NCBI GenBank assembly: GCA_050313995.1
Contig: JBNPMM010000002.1
Direction: 5' to 3' (one strand)
Length of the DNA: 64,000 nucleotides
Source of the DNA: JAUMWX01 sp023394215
GTDB lineage: Bacteria > Bacillota > Clostridia > Tissierellales > Peptoniphilaceae
Below the pieces are notes generated by a model, which searched no databases, was not told the DNA's origin, and saw nothing but the letters and a program-made list of their open reading frames with translations. Below, piece after piece: positions 28,560 through 37,259 of the stretch. The number at the start of each line of letters is the position of its first letter. Within the stretch, counting starts at the first letter, position 1. A program made the position numbers and the translations under genes.

Positions 28560-29189
28560 CTAATATTCTTTATTCTCCATAATTTTTACAGATATACTCA
28601 CGGATAAAATTAAGCTTATCATACTTACAAGTACAATGAGTATTGCCAAACTCAAATTTGAAAACTTGGATAATTCAAACAAAAGCCCCTTTATAACCTG
28701 CCCATACTCTCTTAAAAGGCTTGCTGAAGCAAATATTATAAAATAACTTACAACCATTATAAGTCTACCCTTATCAGCCCCAAACTTAAACACAAAAGGA
28801 AGCTGTATACCTGAAATCAAAACGGTAACCGCAAAAACTGCCATTGATAAAAGTATCATCTGACCCTTTCCCATTTCATTCTTAAAATACAAGGCTAAAA
28901 ACATAGCCAAAGCCCCCAACATACCATAAATGAAGGTAAAAAATAATTTACTCAAAACATAGTCTATTTTCTTAAAAGGCATGGAAAAGGCATATTGCTC
29001 AAAGTTTGATTTATAGTCATATCCGAAAGAGATAGATGTTAAAATCAAGGGCAACATAGCACAAACTGCAGGAATCATCATAAATGTACCCTCATAAATA
29101 CCGTATAGACTTATGGCAATAGAAATTAATAAAGAAAGTACAAGTGTCTTTTTAATTGTTGCTATATCCTTTAATATAAGTGCTATCAT
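28560..29189 (-). CDS. ABC-2 type permease, partner of YtrA-type operon
   Basis: 209 residues, about six hydrophobic helices. ABC-2 fold permease like the small membrane subunits that accompany GntR/YtrA-controlled ATPases. Its ATG overlaps the ATPase stop (ATGA). Probably exports a lipid or peptide compound; substrate unknown. Confidence 0.78.
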   Translation of the reverse strand: MIALILKDIATIKKTLVLSLLISIAISLYGIYEGTFMMIPAVCAMLPLILTSISFGYDYKSNFEQYAFSMPFKKIDYVLSKLFFTFIYGMLGALAMFLALYFKNEMGKGQMILLSMAVFAVTVLISGIQLPFVFKFGADKGRLIMVVSYFIIFASASLLREYGQVIKGLLFELSKFSNLSLAILIVLVSMISLILSVSISVKIMENKEY

Positions 29190-30034
29190 AGTCTGTCCCC
29201 CTTAACAAAATAAATCATTATATCTTCTATGGATGGTCTTTCAAAAACCAAATCGGCCGGTATCAAATTTCTGTTCACCAAAACATCATTTCCGAAAGCA
29301 TGCTTCCTTATACCTATAATTGCCTCTTTATCAAGTTCTTTAAGCTTATTGTCAGATAAAGAACAAACCCCGTACTTATCCTTCAAATCATCCTTGGATT
29401 CAACAAAAAGAAGTCTTCCCTTATCTATAAAAGCTATGTAATCAGCTATCTTCTCCAGATCCGATAAAATATGTGATGATATAAGTATTGTGTGGTCTTC
29501 ATCTTGCATAAAATCTAAAAGTATATCAAGGATTTCTTCCCTTACAATAGGATCCAAGCCGCTCGTAGCTTCGTCAAGCAATAAGAGCTTTGCCTTGTGT
29601 GACATAGCCATAGCTATGGACAACTTCATTTTCATCCCTCTTGAATAGTTTTTTATAATTTGATTTTTAGGCAAATTGAAATTATCACAATAACTTGCAA
29701 ATTGACTTTTGTCCCAGTTTTTATATGCCCTACTGCAAAATCTCTCAATATCCGAAAGTTTGAGTTCTTCCGGTAAAAATAAATCGTCAAATACTATACC
29801 TATATCATCCTTAAGCCTCGAATTATTTTTAATACTTTGCCCCAAAAGTTTTATATCTCCATTGTCAGGTTTCAAAAGTCCCAATATAAGCTTTATAGTT
29901 GTACTCTTGCCTGCCCCGTTTTGACCTATGTAACCTACTATGGTTCCTTTTGGAATTTTCAGGTCAAGGGGTCCTAAATTAAATTGGTCAAAAACCTTTT
30001 CCAAACCCTCAATTTTAACAGCATACTCATTCAT
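29186..30034 (-). CDS. ABC transporter ATPase
   Basis: 282 residues. Walker A GQNGAGKST, signature YSRGMKMKLSIAM, Walker B LLLLDEATSGLD and His switch ISSH. This group pairs with ABC-2 permeases in export, often of antimicrobial peptides. Overlaps the GntR gene by 8 bp at its start and the permease by 4 bp at its end: a tight three-gene operon. Confidence 0.88.
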   Translation of the reverse strand: MNEYAVKIEGLEKVFDQFNLGPLDLKIPKGTIVGYIGQNGAGKSTTIKLILGLLKPDNGDIKLLGQSIKNNSRLKDDIGIVFDDLFLPEELKLSDIERFCSRAYKNWDKSQFASYCDNFNLPKNQIIKNYSRGMKMKLSIAMAMSHKAKLLLLDEATSGLDPIVREEILDILLDFMQDEDHTILISSHILSDLEKIADYIAFIDKGRLLFVESKDDLKDKYGVCSLSDNKLKELDKEAIIGIRKHAFGNDVLVNRNLIPADLVFERPSIEDIMIYFVKGDRL

Positions 30035-30407
30035 AAGATTCCTCCTTAAAATTCTTAATCATCTTCACTAATTCATCTGACGAAAGTCCCGTTATATCAG
30101 CAAGTTCCATTATTTCCTGAATCTTAAGTTCAATCTTTTTCAAATACTCTTCTTTGATAAGCTCTTTATTCTGCGAAGCTACAAAATTTCCCTTACCCTG
30201 TACGGAATTTATAAAACCTTCAACTTCGAGCTCATCAAAAGCCCTCTTGGCTGTAATCATACTTATACGAAGTTCCTTGGCGAGAAATCTTATAGATGGA
30301 AGTTTCTCTCCTACTCTTAAATCTCCGGAAATAATTTGAGCCTTTATTTGATTTTTTATCTGTAAATATATAGGATCATCACTTGAATTATTAAGCTGTA
30401 TGTTCAT
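30027..30407 (-). CDS. GntR-family repressor (YtrA subgroup)
   Basis: 126 residues, the short YtrA form: winged helix 10-75 (PIYLQIKNQIKAQIISGDL, AKELRISMITAKRAFDELE, GFINSVQGKGNFV) followed by only ~45 residues for dimerisation. First gene of the operon and expected to repress it through the palindrome at 30431-30461. Confidence 0.88.
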   Translation of the reverse strand: MNIQLNNSSDDPIYLQIKNQIKAQIISGDLRVGEKLPSIRFLAKELRISMITAKRAFDELEVEGFINSVQGKGNFVASQNKELIKEEYLKKIELKIQEIMELADITGLSSDELVKMIKNFKEESYE

Positions 30408-30430
30408 TTAAGGGGCGCCTCCATTCTGTT

Positions 30431-30472
30431 ATAACTGTTATTAGTATAATATAACAGTTATGAATAAGTCAA
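30431..30472 (-). promoter_or_regulatory. Promoter and GntR operator
   Basis: Perfect inverted repeat ATAACTGTTAT (30431-30441) / ATAACAGTTAT (30451-30461). On the minus strand -35 TTGACT (30472-30467) and -10 TATACT (30448-30443) flank the right arm with an 18-bp spacer, so a bound regulator would block the promoter of the GntR-ABC operon. Confidence 0.65.
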
Positions 30473-30524
30473 GTCCTTCAATTTAAATTATAAGATCTTA
30501 AAACTTACCTCTCTTAGTCAAATG

Positions 30525-30564
30525 AAAAGAGATAGGGTGCCTATTTAGACCCACTATCTCTTTT
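30525..30564 (-). terminator. Terminator of the surface protein gene
   Basis: 11-bp stem AAAAGAGATAG/CTATCTCTTTT with an extra GGGT/ACCC pairing, 15 bp after the stop of the 973-residue surface protein. Confidence 0.78.
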
Positions 30565-30578
30565 ATTGGTTTATTTAA

Positions 30579-33500
30579 TTATTTAACAGATACTTTTCTT
30601 TTTCTTATAAGCAAAGTCAAACTTGCAAAAAGTATAACCGCAGAATATAAAAATATATTAAATCCATCACCTGTTTTTGGCGTAGTTTCCACCTTTTTAG
30701 GCTCAACAGGCTTTACAGGTTTATTAGGCTCTACCGGCTTATTCGGATTTACAGGCTTATCCGGTTCCACAGGCTTATCCGGTTCCACAGGCTTTTCCGG
30801 TTCTACAGGCTTGTCCTCATTTTCCTTATATTTAAGCGTAAGCTTAATTTGATTTGTAGTTAAATCTGTAAAATCTTCTCCCCCATCAAGTTGCACGCCT
30901 TTCCAAATATAATCGAAGTTAATTATATTTCCTGTAAGTATATGTGTAGCCTTAGCCTTAAAATTACCGGAAACTGTACCTTTAATTGTATAGTTTGTTT
31001 CCGCTTTTGATATAGCCGGATCAAATACAACTCCAACTACATTAACCTTAAGTTGGTTATTAGCTCCATCTACAGCTTCCTTTACTTCTTTAAAAGTTTT
31101 TATATTATCTGCAACTGTCATCACAACCGTAATTTTATTACCTTCTACCTTTTGCTCCGTAATTTTAAACTTTCCGTTTGCTCCAAGCAATTCAACCGTA
31201 TAATCTGAAGCAAATTTCATTCCCTCAGGTAGGGTCATTGTAGCTGTAAAACTTGTTGTTGTATCATCTACCTTAATATTTGTGGCAACATTGTCAGCTG
31301 TATACCTATCTTCAACTTCTTTCATCTGCTTCTTAATAGGTGAAACATCCAAAAGTCCTGTTAGGGTCAAACGAGCATCCTTTTCTGTAGTATATATCTT
31401 ATCGTGTTGAGTATCCCCGTTTACAAGCAAGTCTCCTTCCAATTCGCCCTCAGCCGAAATATTGGTAACATCCGGTGAATTATGCTTTACCGTTGCAGTT
31501 ATTGTATCAGCTGTAGGATTTGTAAAATCTTCTCCTCCATCAAGCTGTACGCCGTTCCACTTGTAATTGAAGTTTATAACATTACCCGAAAGTTTGTTTG
31601 TTGCCTTTGCCCTAAAAGCACCGGCAACCTCCCCTTTTATTGTATAGTTTTGTCCTCTTACGGCTCCTTGTGCAAATGTCACGCCATTTATTTCAACCTT
31701 AAGATTTTCATCAACCCCATCAACTGCATCTTTTATGTCTTGGAAGGTACTTACTTCATTTGCAACAATCATGGTAACACTTAACTTGTTCCCTTCAAGT
31801 TTCACATCTGAAACTTGAAACTTGCCGTTTGCTCCAAGTAATTTAACACTGTCCTTAGCAGTTTCTGTAAACTCAAGCCCGTCAGGAAGTTCAATAAATG
31901 CCGTAAATTCATTATACATTTCGCTTATATCAATATTGGTAGCCAAAAGACCTGATTGATATGCGTCCTGAACCTTTTTCATTTGAATCTTAACCGGATT
32001 AACATTCAAAAGTCCGGTCACTTTAAATGTGTCTTCCTTCTTAAATTCTATAACACTGGTATGTTGAGTGTCATCATTTATAAGGATATCTCCATCAAGA
32101 TTTCCTACTTCCTTAACTGTTTGTTCAGTAGGAGCCAAATACTTAACTGATATTGCTATGGTGTTAGGATTTGTCTCACTCTTTCCCGCATCTGCTTGCT
32201 TACCATTCCATGTTAGGTTAAAATTAATAACATTTCCTGAAAGGGTATGTGTAGCCTTAGCTTGCAAAAATCCTGTTATGGTGCCTGTAAGTTCATAATC
32301 CTCTCCACCTTCTGCAGCCTCATTAAACTTTGCAGTTTTAAATACTACCCTAAGTTCATCATCAACCTTATTTATGGCATCTCTAAGCTTATCAAAACTT
32401 GTCATATTTTCAGCTCCTACAAGCTTAAATGTAACAACAGCCGTCTTATCCGAGTTTTCCAATGTAGTATTTGCAATTTCAAATATGCCGTTTGCACCCT
32501 CAAGAACCGGTTCCGTTTTTACAAATGTCAATTCTTTAGGTAAATTTAATTTTGCAGTAAATGAAGTTGATAAATTTTCCAAAGCTATATTTTGAGCTTG
32601 AGCTCCCGCATTGGCATTTTCAATTTGGGCCATTTGTGCCTTAATAGCGCTTGTATCAAGGCTTCCTACAAAATTCAAATCATCTGTCTTTTCTTTTGTG
32701 ATTACTTTATTTCCTGTGTCTGTATCAAGTTTCAAATCCGCACCCAAATCAAGGCTTTGTGCATAGTCCTTGCTGGTAGGTTGATCAAAACATTCAGATT
32801 TTGAAAATTCCGGAGCCAAGGCCTGACTGCTTGTGTCTGTATTATAAACAACCTTTGTCCAGCTGTAGAAACTTCCGGAAGCATGGGTTTCAAAATCGCC
32901 CTTTGCCGTAATGCTTGCTTGCTCAAAATTTTTAGCTTCAGCCAAGCTGTTTGCCGTAACGGAATAAGGAATAGAAATATCTATTTTCTTTTCAGAATTT
33001 GCCCCTCCATCTTGTATGTAAAAGTCATAAACACCCTTCCAATTTACATCTTTTAAAGGGAATTTGAAGGTTACTACTTGTCCGTTTACACTATGAGAAA
33101 ATGCATTTGCATTAAACATGGCAGTTGTATTGGTTTTTTGAATACCTCCGCCATCTATTGTCACTCCTGTCGGAAAAGTTACCGCATATTCAACATAAGC
33201 AATCTTATAGGCTCCATCCTTACCATGAGGATAATAACCGGAATCTGCCGCCTCTTTCATCTTATTTTCAATACCTGACATAACCTTCCCCATAGGGATT
33301 GATGCCTTCCATGTTCCATTAAATACTGCCGTATTTTTTGTAGCTCCGCAATTTGTCGTCCCATCGATGCTTACATATTGTGCTACTTGCAATTCATTCG
33401 CAGCATATACAAGCGATGAATTAGGTACAATAAGAACAAAAGCAAGCAACAATGCAGTAAACAATGACAAAAGCTTATTACTTTTTTTACTGTTTTTCAT
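30579..33500 (-). CDS. Sortase-anchored repeat surface protein
   Basis: 973 residues. Signal peptide 1-33 (ends VYAANE). An N-terminal beta-rich domain (~34-260) is followed by three tandem repeats of about 220 residues starting near 275, 493 and 712, each with LLGANGKF-like, NYTIKG-like and SGNVINFN-like blocks. Then comes a proline-rich wall-spanning stretch made of PVEPDK-type units and the sorting signal TPKTG, a hydrophobic helix and RKRKVSVK. It is exported and attached to peptidoglycan. Probably an adhesin or wall-layer protein; no binding domain is recognisable. Confidence 0.85.
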   Translation of the reverse strand: MKNSKKSNKLLSLFTALLLAFVLIVPNSSLVYAANELQVAQYVSIDGTTNCGATKNTAVFNGTWKASIPMGKVMSGIENKMKEAADSGYYPHGKDGAYKIAYVEYAVTFPTGVTIDGGGIQKTNTTAMFNANAFSHSVNGQVVTFKFPLKDVNWKGVYDFYIQDGGANSEKKIDISIPYSVTANSLAEAKNFEQASITAKGDFETHASGSFYSWTKVVYNTDTSSQALAPEFSKSECFDQPTSKDYAQSLDLGADLKLDTDTGNKVITKEKTDDLNFVGSLDTSAIKAQMAQIENANAGAQAQNIALENLSTSFTAKLNLPKELTFVKTEPVLEGANGIFEIANTTLENSDKTAVVTFKLVGAENMTSFDKLRDAINKVDDELRVVFKTAKFNEAAEGGEDYELTGTITGFLQAKATHTLSGNVINFNLTWNGKQADAGKSETNPNTIAISVKYLAPTEQTVKEVGNLDGDILINDDTQHTSVIEFKKEDTFKVTGLLNVNPVKIQMKKVQDAYQSGLLATNIDISEMYNEFTAFIELPDGLEFTETAKDSVKLLGANGKFQVSDVKLEGNKLSVTMIVANEVSTFQDIKDAVDGVDENLKVEINGVTFAQGAVRGQNYTIKGEVAGAFRAKATNKLSGNVINFNYKWNGVQLDGGEDFTNPTADTITATVKHNSPDVTNISAEGELEGDLLVNGDTQHDKIYTTEKDARLTLTGLLDVSPIKKQMKEVEDRYTADNVATNIKVDDTTTSFTATMTLPEGMKFASDYTVELLGANGKFKITEQKVEGNKITVVMTVADNIKTFKEVKEAVDGANNQLKVNVVGVVFDPAISKAETNYTIKGTVSGNFKAKATHILTGNIINFDYIWKGVQLDGGEDFTDLTTNQIKLTLKYKENEDKPVEPEKPVEPDKPVEPDKPVNPNKPVEPNKPVKPVEPKKVETTPKTGDGFNIFLYSAVILFASLTLLIRKRKVSVK
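30830..32690 (-). repeat. Three ~660-bp tandem repeats in surface protein gene
   Basis: In-frame repeats with matching points near 32680, 32019 and 31362 (period about 657-660 bp). The two downstream copies are closer to each other (both with WNGVQLDGGEDFT-type ends) than to the first. Copy number may vary by recombination. Confidence 0.75.
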
Positions 33501-33665
33501 TTTATCTCCTCTTAATTTTTTTCTTAACTTATACAGTCTTTACTGATTATATAGTACGCCTAAAAATGCAGTCCTTCAAGCTGTTTTTTTTTATTTTTGT
33601 AATATTTTTATCATTTAAACACTTTCTTTTGAAAAAAAAATACTAATATTAAAATAAACTATATA

Positions 33666-33700
33666 AAAACGAAAAAGCACTCACTTTATAAGTAAATGCT
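33666..33700 (-). terminator. Terminator of the choline operon
   Basis: On the minus strand AGCATTTACT-TATAA-AGTGAGTGCT pairs fully when G-U pairs are counted, followed directly by TTTTTCGTTTTT. It lies 24 bp after the alcohol dehydrogenase stop and closes the 18-kb operon. Confidence 0.8.
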
Positions 33701-33723
33701 CTCATCAACAAAATATTTATATT

Positions 33724-34800
33724 CTAAAATATGTCCCTTAATATATTCATTAGGGCAATTTTAGTTACTATACTCGGATTTGTAGGTGTACACCTGTCCT
33801 TCATCGCAGTATCCGCCATAGCTTCTATCTGATTGAAATATTCCAACTCGGAAATCTTATTAAGCTCCCTAAGTCTTTGCGGAATACCCAATTTTTGATT
33901 TAAATCTTTTACAAAGGCTATAAGGGCCTTTTCATCAGCTAAGCCAAGACCTTGTGCAAGCTGTCTGTATTTTTTTCTCGCCATTTCGGAATTTTCTATA
34001 TTATAGGTCAAAACATAAGGCAATAAAATAGCATTTAGTCTACCATGGGCTATGTGAAATCTTCCACCTATAGTATGAGCCAATGAATGGTTTATACCAA
34101 GTCCGGCATTTGTAAATCCTATACCTGCCATACATGATGCTTCAAGCATATTTTTCCTTGCTGACATAAGACTTCCATCTTCATAAACCCTATGTAGATT
34201 TTCATAAACAAGACTCACAGCCTTTTCCGCAAATATATCGGTAAAATTGTTGGCTTGCTTACTTACATATGCTTCAAGAGCATGAGTTAAAACATCCATA
34301 CCCGTATCTGCTGTCAAAAAACCCGGAACGGTTTTTGTAAACTTAGGCACTAAAAGGGCATAAGTAGGCAACATCTTATCATCAATTAGAACAAGCTTAT
34401 CCAAGCCAACTGTAATTACGGCAAAATTCGTTACTTCCGAACCTGTTCCCGCTGTAGTAGGAATAGCTATAAAATCAAAATTCTTATCTTCCAAGCCGTA
34501 AATCATAGCCTTGGCAGCATCTATAGCTGATCCCCCTCCAAGGGCAACAAGACAATCCGGTTTATATGAAATTACCTTTTCCATTCCCCTATCTACCAAA
34601 TCCTGAGAAGGATCCGGTTTAACTTCCGTAAAAATATCATGATGGCAGTTTTTAGGTACTGCTTCCAAAACCAAGTCCACCATTTTACTTTGAACCATAA
34701 AAGGATCCGTAACAAAAAGTATCCTCTTGGATTCATATTTTTTAAATATATCTAAAGCATCATCACCAACAATAATATTTGGTTTCACTGAAAATTGCAT
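33724..34800 (-). CDS. cutO: Iron-dependent alcohol dehydrogenase (acetaldehyde reductase)
   Basis: 358 residues, group III iron alcohol dehydrogenase. NAD-binding GGGSAIDAAK and metal ligands D and H in DTGMDVLTHALEAY, then H and H in GLGINHSLAHTIGGRFHIAHG. In this operon it should reduce acetaldehyde to ethanol, regenerating NAD+ for the acylating dehydrogenase inside the compartment. Last gene of the operon, 22 bp after MerR. The symbol follows use for cut clusters and rests on context. Confidence 0.86.
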   Translation of the reverse strand: MQFSVKPNIIVGDDALDIFKKYESKRILFVTDPFMVQSKMVDLVLEAVPKNCHHDIFTEVKPDPSQDLVDRGMEKVISYKPDCLVALGGGSAIDAAKAMIYGLEDKNFDFIAIPTTAGTGSEVTNFAVITVGLDKLVLIDDKMLPTYALLVPKFTKTVPGFLTADTGMDVLTHALEAYVSKQANNFTDIFAEKAVSLVYENLHRVYEDGSLMSARKNMLEASCMAGIGFTNAGLGINHSLAHTIGGRFHIAHGRLNAILLPYVLTYNIENSEMARKKYRQLAQGLGLADEKALIAFVKDLNQKLGIPQRLRELNKISELEYFNQIEAMADTAMKDRCTPTNPSIVTKIALMNILRDIF

Positions 34801-34822
34801 ATATTTTTCACTTCCTCTGTAA

Positions 34823-35686
34823 CTAACTTTCTTTTATCTTTATAAGGACCTCTGTAACGAACTGGTTTTCATCGTTACTTGACCAATGATCCGTAACGAA
34901 CCTTTCAACAGCAAAATCCTCCAACTCTCTTCCATGTTCTTTTGCCCATGCCTCTATCCTGTCATATGTTTCTTTTATGGTATCATGACAACCGAAATGA
35001 TAACCGCAGGCATAAAAGCCCTTTCTGAAAACAAAAACTATGTCCTTATTTAATATAGGATAAGTAGTTTTTTGTACATAGACAGCCGGTATAACCTTAT
35101 TTTCAGCCTGATTTATAAATCTGTTTTTATAAGAATCATAAACCATCATAATAGTCCCGGTTATAAGATTTTTGTTATCCTCAACAAATTTGGCAAAATT
35201 AACATCTAAAATAGCCTTTCTGTAATCATAATCAAACAGTATAGGATATTTTATCAATTCAATATTTTCTTTGTATTTTATACTTATATTATAGGTTTTA
35301 AGGTTCATTGCCATACAAGATTCCTCTATGGCAACTTTCCAATCAGTTATTACTTGTTTTCTTGCTTCTATTTCTCTGATATTTTTATCGCATTCTAAAA
35401 TTTGCTCATTAAAACTCTGGATCTTTTCATAGTAATCTATATCACCCAACTGCAGATTTATCTGATCCAATGAAAAGTTCATCATCTTCAAGTATTTAAT
35501 TATAGGTATCTTCATTATAGTTTTCAACGAGTAATATCTGTACCCGTTCTGCTCAACAAAATCGGGTTTTATCAAGCCCAATTTTTCATAATATCTCAAG
35601 GTCCTCCTTGATACATTACCATGGTCGCTTGCTTCCCCAATAGAATATAATCTATCCTTGCCATCAATATTATATTCCTTACACAT
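34823..35686 (-). CDS. MerR-family regulator with GyrI-like effector domain
   Basis: 287 residues. Winged helix at 12-80 (SIGEASDHGNVSRRTLRYYEK, LGLIKPDFVEQNGYRYYSL), a coiled helix ~85-130, and a C-terminal GyrI-like small-molecule domain (~150-287). BmrR-type proteins of this plan activate promoters with a 19-bp spacer when a ligand binds. The operon's first promoter has that form (51978-52008), so choline or a metabolite may be the signal. Inferred, not shown. RBS AGGGAGG. Confidence 0.83.
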   Translation of the reverse strand: MCKEYNIDGKDRLYSIGEASDHGNVSRRTLRYYEKLGLIKPDFVEQNGYRYYSLKTIMKIPIIKYLKMMNFSLDQINLQLGDIDYYEKIQSFNEQILECDKNIREIEARKQVITDWKVAIEESCMAMNLKTYNISIKYKENIELIKYPILFDYDYRKAILDVNFAKFVEDNKNLITGTIMMVYDSYKNRFINQAENKVIPAVYVQKTTYPILNKDIVFVFRKGFYACGYHFGCHDTIKETYDRIEAWAKEHGRELEDFAVERFVTDHWSSNDENQFVTEVLIKIKES

Positions 35687-35695
35687 AAAGCCTCC

Positions 35696-36334
35696 CTAGC
35701 TCAATTTGCTATACAAGTACCCATTATTCACATAAATCTCTTCAACAATATTAAAATTTTTGTTATTTTCCAGTTCCTTATTTATAAGTAAAAGTGTCTT
35801 TAAACTCAAATACGAAATTTCCGCATAAAAATATGATAGAGCCGAAATGTTTGCCCCCCTGTCGGTCTCAGGCCTTGAATGCTCCTTAATCTTAGGCATA
35901 TTCTCCATTGAAGATATATACATAGCCTCAAGCCTTAACATTATATTATTCAAAATTTCTTTTTTTACAGGTGAAATATAGGGTAATTTATCTTTAAATT
36001 TCTGATATTTTTCCTTATCGGTAAACTCCATCATCCTGGCATACTTACCTTCTACGGGATTTATACCGTTACTACAATTATCCCTAAAATCTTCCGAAAT
36101 ACAAGCTAAAATTTCCTCAGAGAAAACTAAATACTGAGAAAGCCTGTTTATGAAAAACAAAAACGAATCATCTTGGCAAAAGGATCTCCCCTTAAGTCCA
36201 TTCACCCTGTCAAAATTATCCCATTCCATATTTAAAATCTGTCTCAAAAGACTGATTTTATTTTGGGAAAGTCCCAATTCGCTAAAAAAGTCCTTGGTTT
36301 TCCTGCTCTCAAATATACTGTCTAAATTACGCAT
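35696..36334 (-). CDS. DUF4125 family protein
   Basis: 212 residues, no signal peptide or membrane segment. The pattern EWDNFDRVNGLKGRSFCQDD near residue 32, SQYLVFSEE and GKYARMMEFT match my recollection of the DUF4125 family, whose function is unknown. Start has GGAGGG eight bases upstream and overlaps the DUF4037 gene by 8 bp, so translation is coupled. It sits between the DUF4037 gene and the MerR gene in the choline operon. Confidence 0.7.
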   Translation of the reverse strand: MRNLDSIFESRKTKDFFSELGLSQNKISLLRQILNMEWDNFDRVNGLKGRSFCQDDSFLFFINRLSQYLVFSEEILACISEDFRDNCSNGINPVEGKYARMMEFTDKEKYQKFKDKLPYISPVKKEILNNIMLRLEAMYISSMENMPKIKEHSRPETDRGANISALSYFYAEISYLSLKTLLLINKELENNKNFNIVEEIYVNNGYLYSKLS

Positions 36335-37259
36335 ATCTGTTACCCTCCATAAGATGTAGGGCTCTAAGGTCCTTATTCTCTATTCTTTTGCTTATTTCCT
36401 GACCGCTTAGGATTAAAAAACCATATTCTCTATCAATCAGACCCCTATGTATAAGTATCCTCTCTATATAGGATGAAATCTTTTCAATTCTATTCACAAG
36501 TTCATCTTCATCTTGTGAAAGCGTTATGTATTCCAAGTCGGAAAAAAGCTCTTGAGGATAGTAAGCCAACTTCTTGAGTTTTTTAGCAGTCAACTTATAA
36601 TAGGGTTTATACTCTCCTGCAAGCAAAAACAAGGCTCCAAAACTCGCCTCTACAAATCTCGCCTTAGAGAAAAATGCAGAAAGCTTATCTCCCCTTTTCA
36701 TGCTCCTTACAAAATTATACTGACCGCTTTGCCCCATTTCAGCCATATAGGCTGCAAGTTTTTTGTAAAAAACATCCTTAGGATAAAAATCTTTTAAATA
36801 TTTTCTTATCCTTGTAAACTCCCCATAATTATCAAAATAAATCTGACCGTTGGTAGCAGTTGCAAGATGATTTTCAGGCAACCTAAGCCAAGCCATATCA
36901 TCCATAGGGAAGGTATAAGAAGCCGTATATCTGTAGTAAAAACTTTCTATTGAAAAAACTCCCAACCTTGATGCTGTTTCTTTAGTAAGTTCTCTACCGA
37001 CGCCCTTGTAGTTAAGTTCCACTTGCTTTAAAAAATCAAATCTTTCTTTATTTTCCCTATACACTCTATCAGGCAACCATATACAAAAACCGGGGCCGAA
37101 ATCATGGTCCTTGGAAATATCATCATCCAATCCAAAACACTCTGAACCTTCCCCGACCAAGCCACAAGCCATATAGGGCAACAAATCATCAAATTTTTCA
37201 TTTAAAATGGGTAAAATTTTTTCATAAAAAAATTCTTTTGATAATTCCAACCCCTTCAT
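36327..37259 (-). CDS. DUF4037 putative nucleotidyltransferase-fold protein
   Basis: 310 residues. Near residue 36 lies GEGSECFGLDDDISKDHDFG, the DUF4037 hallmark; its GS followed by acidic D-D and D-x-D residues resembles the active site of MNT/polymerase-beta-type nucleotidyltransferases. The rest is helical. No target is known. Its ATG overlaps the TPR gene stop (ATGA). I infer a sensory or protein-modifying role next to the MerR regulator, not a metabolic one. Confidence 0.72.
   Translation of the reverse strand: MKGLELSKEFFYEKILPILNEKFDDLLPYMACGLVGEGSECFGLDDDISKDHDFGPGFCIWLPDRVYRENKERFDFLKQVELNYKGVGRELTKETASRLGVFSIESFYYRYTASYTFPMDDMAWLRLPENHLATATNGQIYFDNYGEFTRIRKYLKDFYPKDVFYKKLAAYMAEMGQSGQYNFVRSMKRGDKLSAFFSKARFVEASFGALFLLAGEYKPYYKLTAKKLKKLAYYPQELFSDLEYITLSQDEDELVNRIEKISSYIERILIHRGLIDREYGFLILSGQEISKRIENKDLRALHLMEGNRYA

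Noticed and set aside
30700..30815. Second run of short repeats, possible CRISPR or recombination site
   Set aside because: It encodes the proline-rich wall-spanning PVEPDK units of a sortase substrate.
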